A DNA stretch of 64,000 bases from Bacteriovorax sp. BSW11_IV (GTDB taxonomy: Bacteria > Bdellovibrionota > Bacteriovoracia > Bacteriovoracales > Bacteriovoracaceae): positions 62,001 to 126,000 of the forward strand of contig NZ_AUNE01000045.1 in the NCBI RefSeq assembly GCF_000447755.1, in the 5' to 3' direction. The number at the start of each line of letters is the position of its first letter. Position 1 is the stretch's first letter. The position numbers and the translations under genes are program-made. The notes beneath the pieces were generated by a model. That model had not been told where the DNA came from and searched no databases. It saw only the letters and a program-made list of their open reading frames with translations. Shown piece by piece: positions 63,314 to 64,000 of the stretch.

Positions 63314-64000
63314 TTAACCGTTCAAGCTTGTAAGCATGAGGCCTTTGAGTATATCTATATTTCTTCCAGAACTAGATGAGATCGGAAGGACTTTTCTATC
63401 AATTTGTTCTTCGAAGAATTTTACAAATTTTTCAATTTCTTCTTCGGTCATAGCATCGATTTTTGTGAGGCAAACAATTTCACGCTTATTCAAAAGCTCT
63501 TCGTTATATTTTCCAAGCTCTTGTCTAATTATAACATATTGCTCAAACGCCTCAAATTCATCCAAACACCAAGAAACGTCTACTAAATGGACAAAGGCCT
63601 TAGTTCTTTCAATATGTTTTAAGAATTTAATTCCTAATCCTTTACCCTCAGAAGCATCTTCAATCAAGCCCGGAATATCGGCCACAACATAAGAAACTTC
63701 CTCGTCCATTTTAACAACCCCAAGATTTGGCTCTAGGGTAGTGAATGGATAGTCTGCGATTTTAGGCTTCGCCGCAGAAATTCTTGAGATTAGAGTTGAT
63801 TTACCTGCATTTGGTAGACCGATAAGAGCGATATCAGCAAGAAGCTTGAGTTCAAGTTCTAGTTCAAACGTTTCACCTTCTTTACCTTCTTGGGCATAAC
63901 GAGGGGCCTGGTTTGTAGAAGACTTGAAATTCATATTTCCTAAACCACCACGTCCACCTTGAGCGATAAGAACCTTCTCTTCGTGGGCCGTTAGGTCAGC
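63314..64000 (-). CDS. obgE: GTPase Obg/CgtA (5' end beyond the window)
   Basis: 228 residues are visible and the frame is open to the window edge. The end of the Obg glycine-rich fold (VLIAQGGRGGLGNMNFKSSTNQAPR) is followed by the G domain: G1 GLPNAGKST, switch I PFTTLEPN, G3 ADIPGLIEDASEGKGLG, G4 LTKIDA and G5 SSSSG. Obg is usually about 340 residues, so about 110 N-terminal residues are missing. It acts in large-subunit assembly and the stress response, and heads the obgE-rsfS-rlmH operon. Confidence 0.96.
   Translation of the reverse strand, partial: ADLTAHEEKVLIAQGGRGGLGNMNFKSSTNQAPRYAQEGKEGETFELELELKLLADIALIGLPNAGKSTLISRISAAKPKIADYPFTTLEPNLGVVKMDEEVSYVVADIPGLIEDASEGKGLGIKFLKHIERTKAFVHLVDVSWCLDEFEAFEQYVIIRQELGKYNEELLNKREIVCLTKIDAMTEEEIEKFVKFFEEQIDRKVLPISSSSGRNIDILKGLMLTSLNG

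Overview
The window is AT-rich Gram-negative DNA (GC content looks like the mid-30s percent by eye), densely packed, with many secreted proteases, many signal-peptide proteins of unknown function and two regulators of the TIGR02147 family. That combination suggests a predatory member of the Bdellovibrionota, probably of the Bacteriovorax/Halobacteriovorax type. This is inferred from gene content alone; there is no rRNA gene in the window. No insertion sequence, prophage or CRISPR array was seen.

Layout. 1-7.5 kb: a truncated V8-like protease lipoprotein, an LtaS-like phosphoglycerol transferase, a polyprenol-phosphate mannosyltransferase, a small outer-membrane barrel, and a PilZ / gluzincin metalloprotease / small secreted protein operon. 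7.5-11.2 kb: four glycosyltransferases, probably for lipopolysaccharide core or a related surface glycan. 11.2-15.6 kb: a large secreted coiled-coil protein and a tandem pair of S1-family proteases, each preceded by a sigma-54-type promoter at exactly the same distance from its start codon. 15.6-22.5 kb: a rifampin-phosphotransferase-like PEP-type kinase with a membrane-anchored PQQ-type propeller, and a SWIM/SNF2 helicase. 22.6-24.2 kb: a TIGR02147 regulator coupled to a secreted protein. 24.2-28.7 kb: trmB-dnaG-rpoD with a strong terminator. 28.8-36.5 kb: a histidine kinase, then a divergent cluster of secreted proteins around a second TIGR02147 regulator, holding three members of what looks like one helical secreted family. 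36.5-39.7 kb: two small cytoplasmic proteins and a Nudix / two outer-membrane protein operon. 39.8-44.3 kb: the conserved M50 protease-scpA-scpB-rluB group, with unusually long charged tails. 44.3-47.6 kb: a histidine kinase, a lipoprotein, a serine beta-lactamase-like hydrolase and a small protein. 47.6-52 kb: initiator tRNA-fMet with a partial 3' copy, then a 1335-residue CHASE/PAS hybrid kinase. 52-58.4 kb: a guanine deaminase-like enzyme with an ankyrin protein opposite a LysR regulator, a papain-like protease, an 880-residue secreted protein and a patatin-like phospholipase. 58.5-64 kb: trpS with a stand-alone E2-type acyltransferase domain, two secreted proteins, and the obgE-rsfS-rlmH ribosome group, cut by the window end.

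How it works together. Housekeeping blocks (dnaG-rpoD, scpAB, trpS, obg-rsfS-rlmH, tRNA-fMet) alternate with accessory blocks rich in exported hydrolases and envelope proteins. Several blocks carry their own sensors or regulators: three histidine kinases, two TIGR02147 proteins, one LysR protein and one PilZ protein. The parts that most deserve attention are the divergent secreted cluster at 30.0-36.5 kb and the twin sigma-54-type promoter protease pair at 13.3-15.6 kb.
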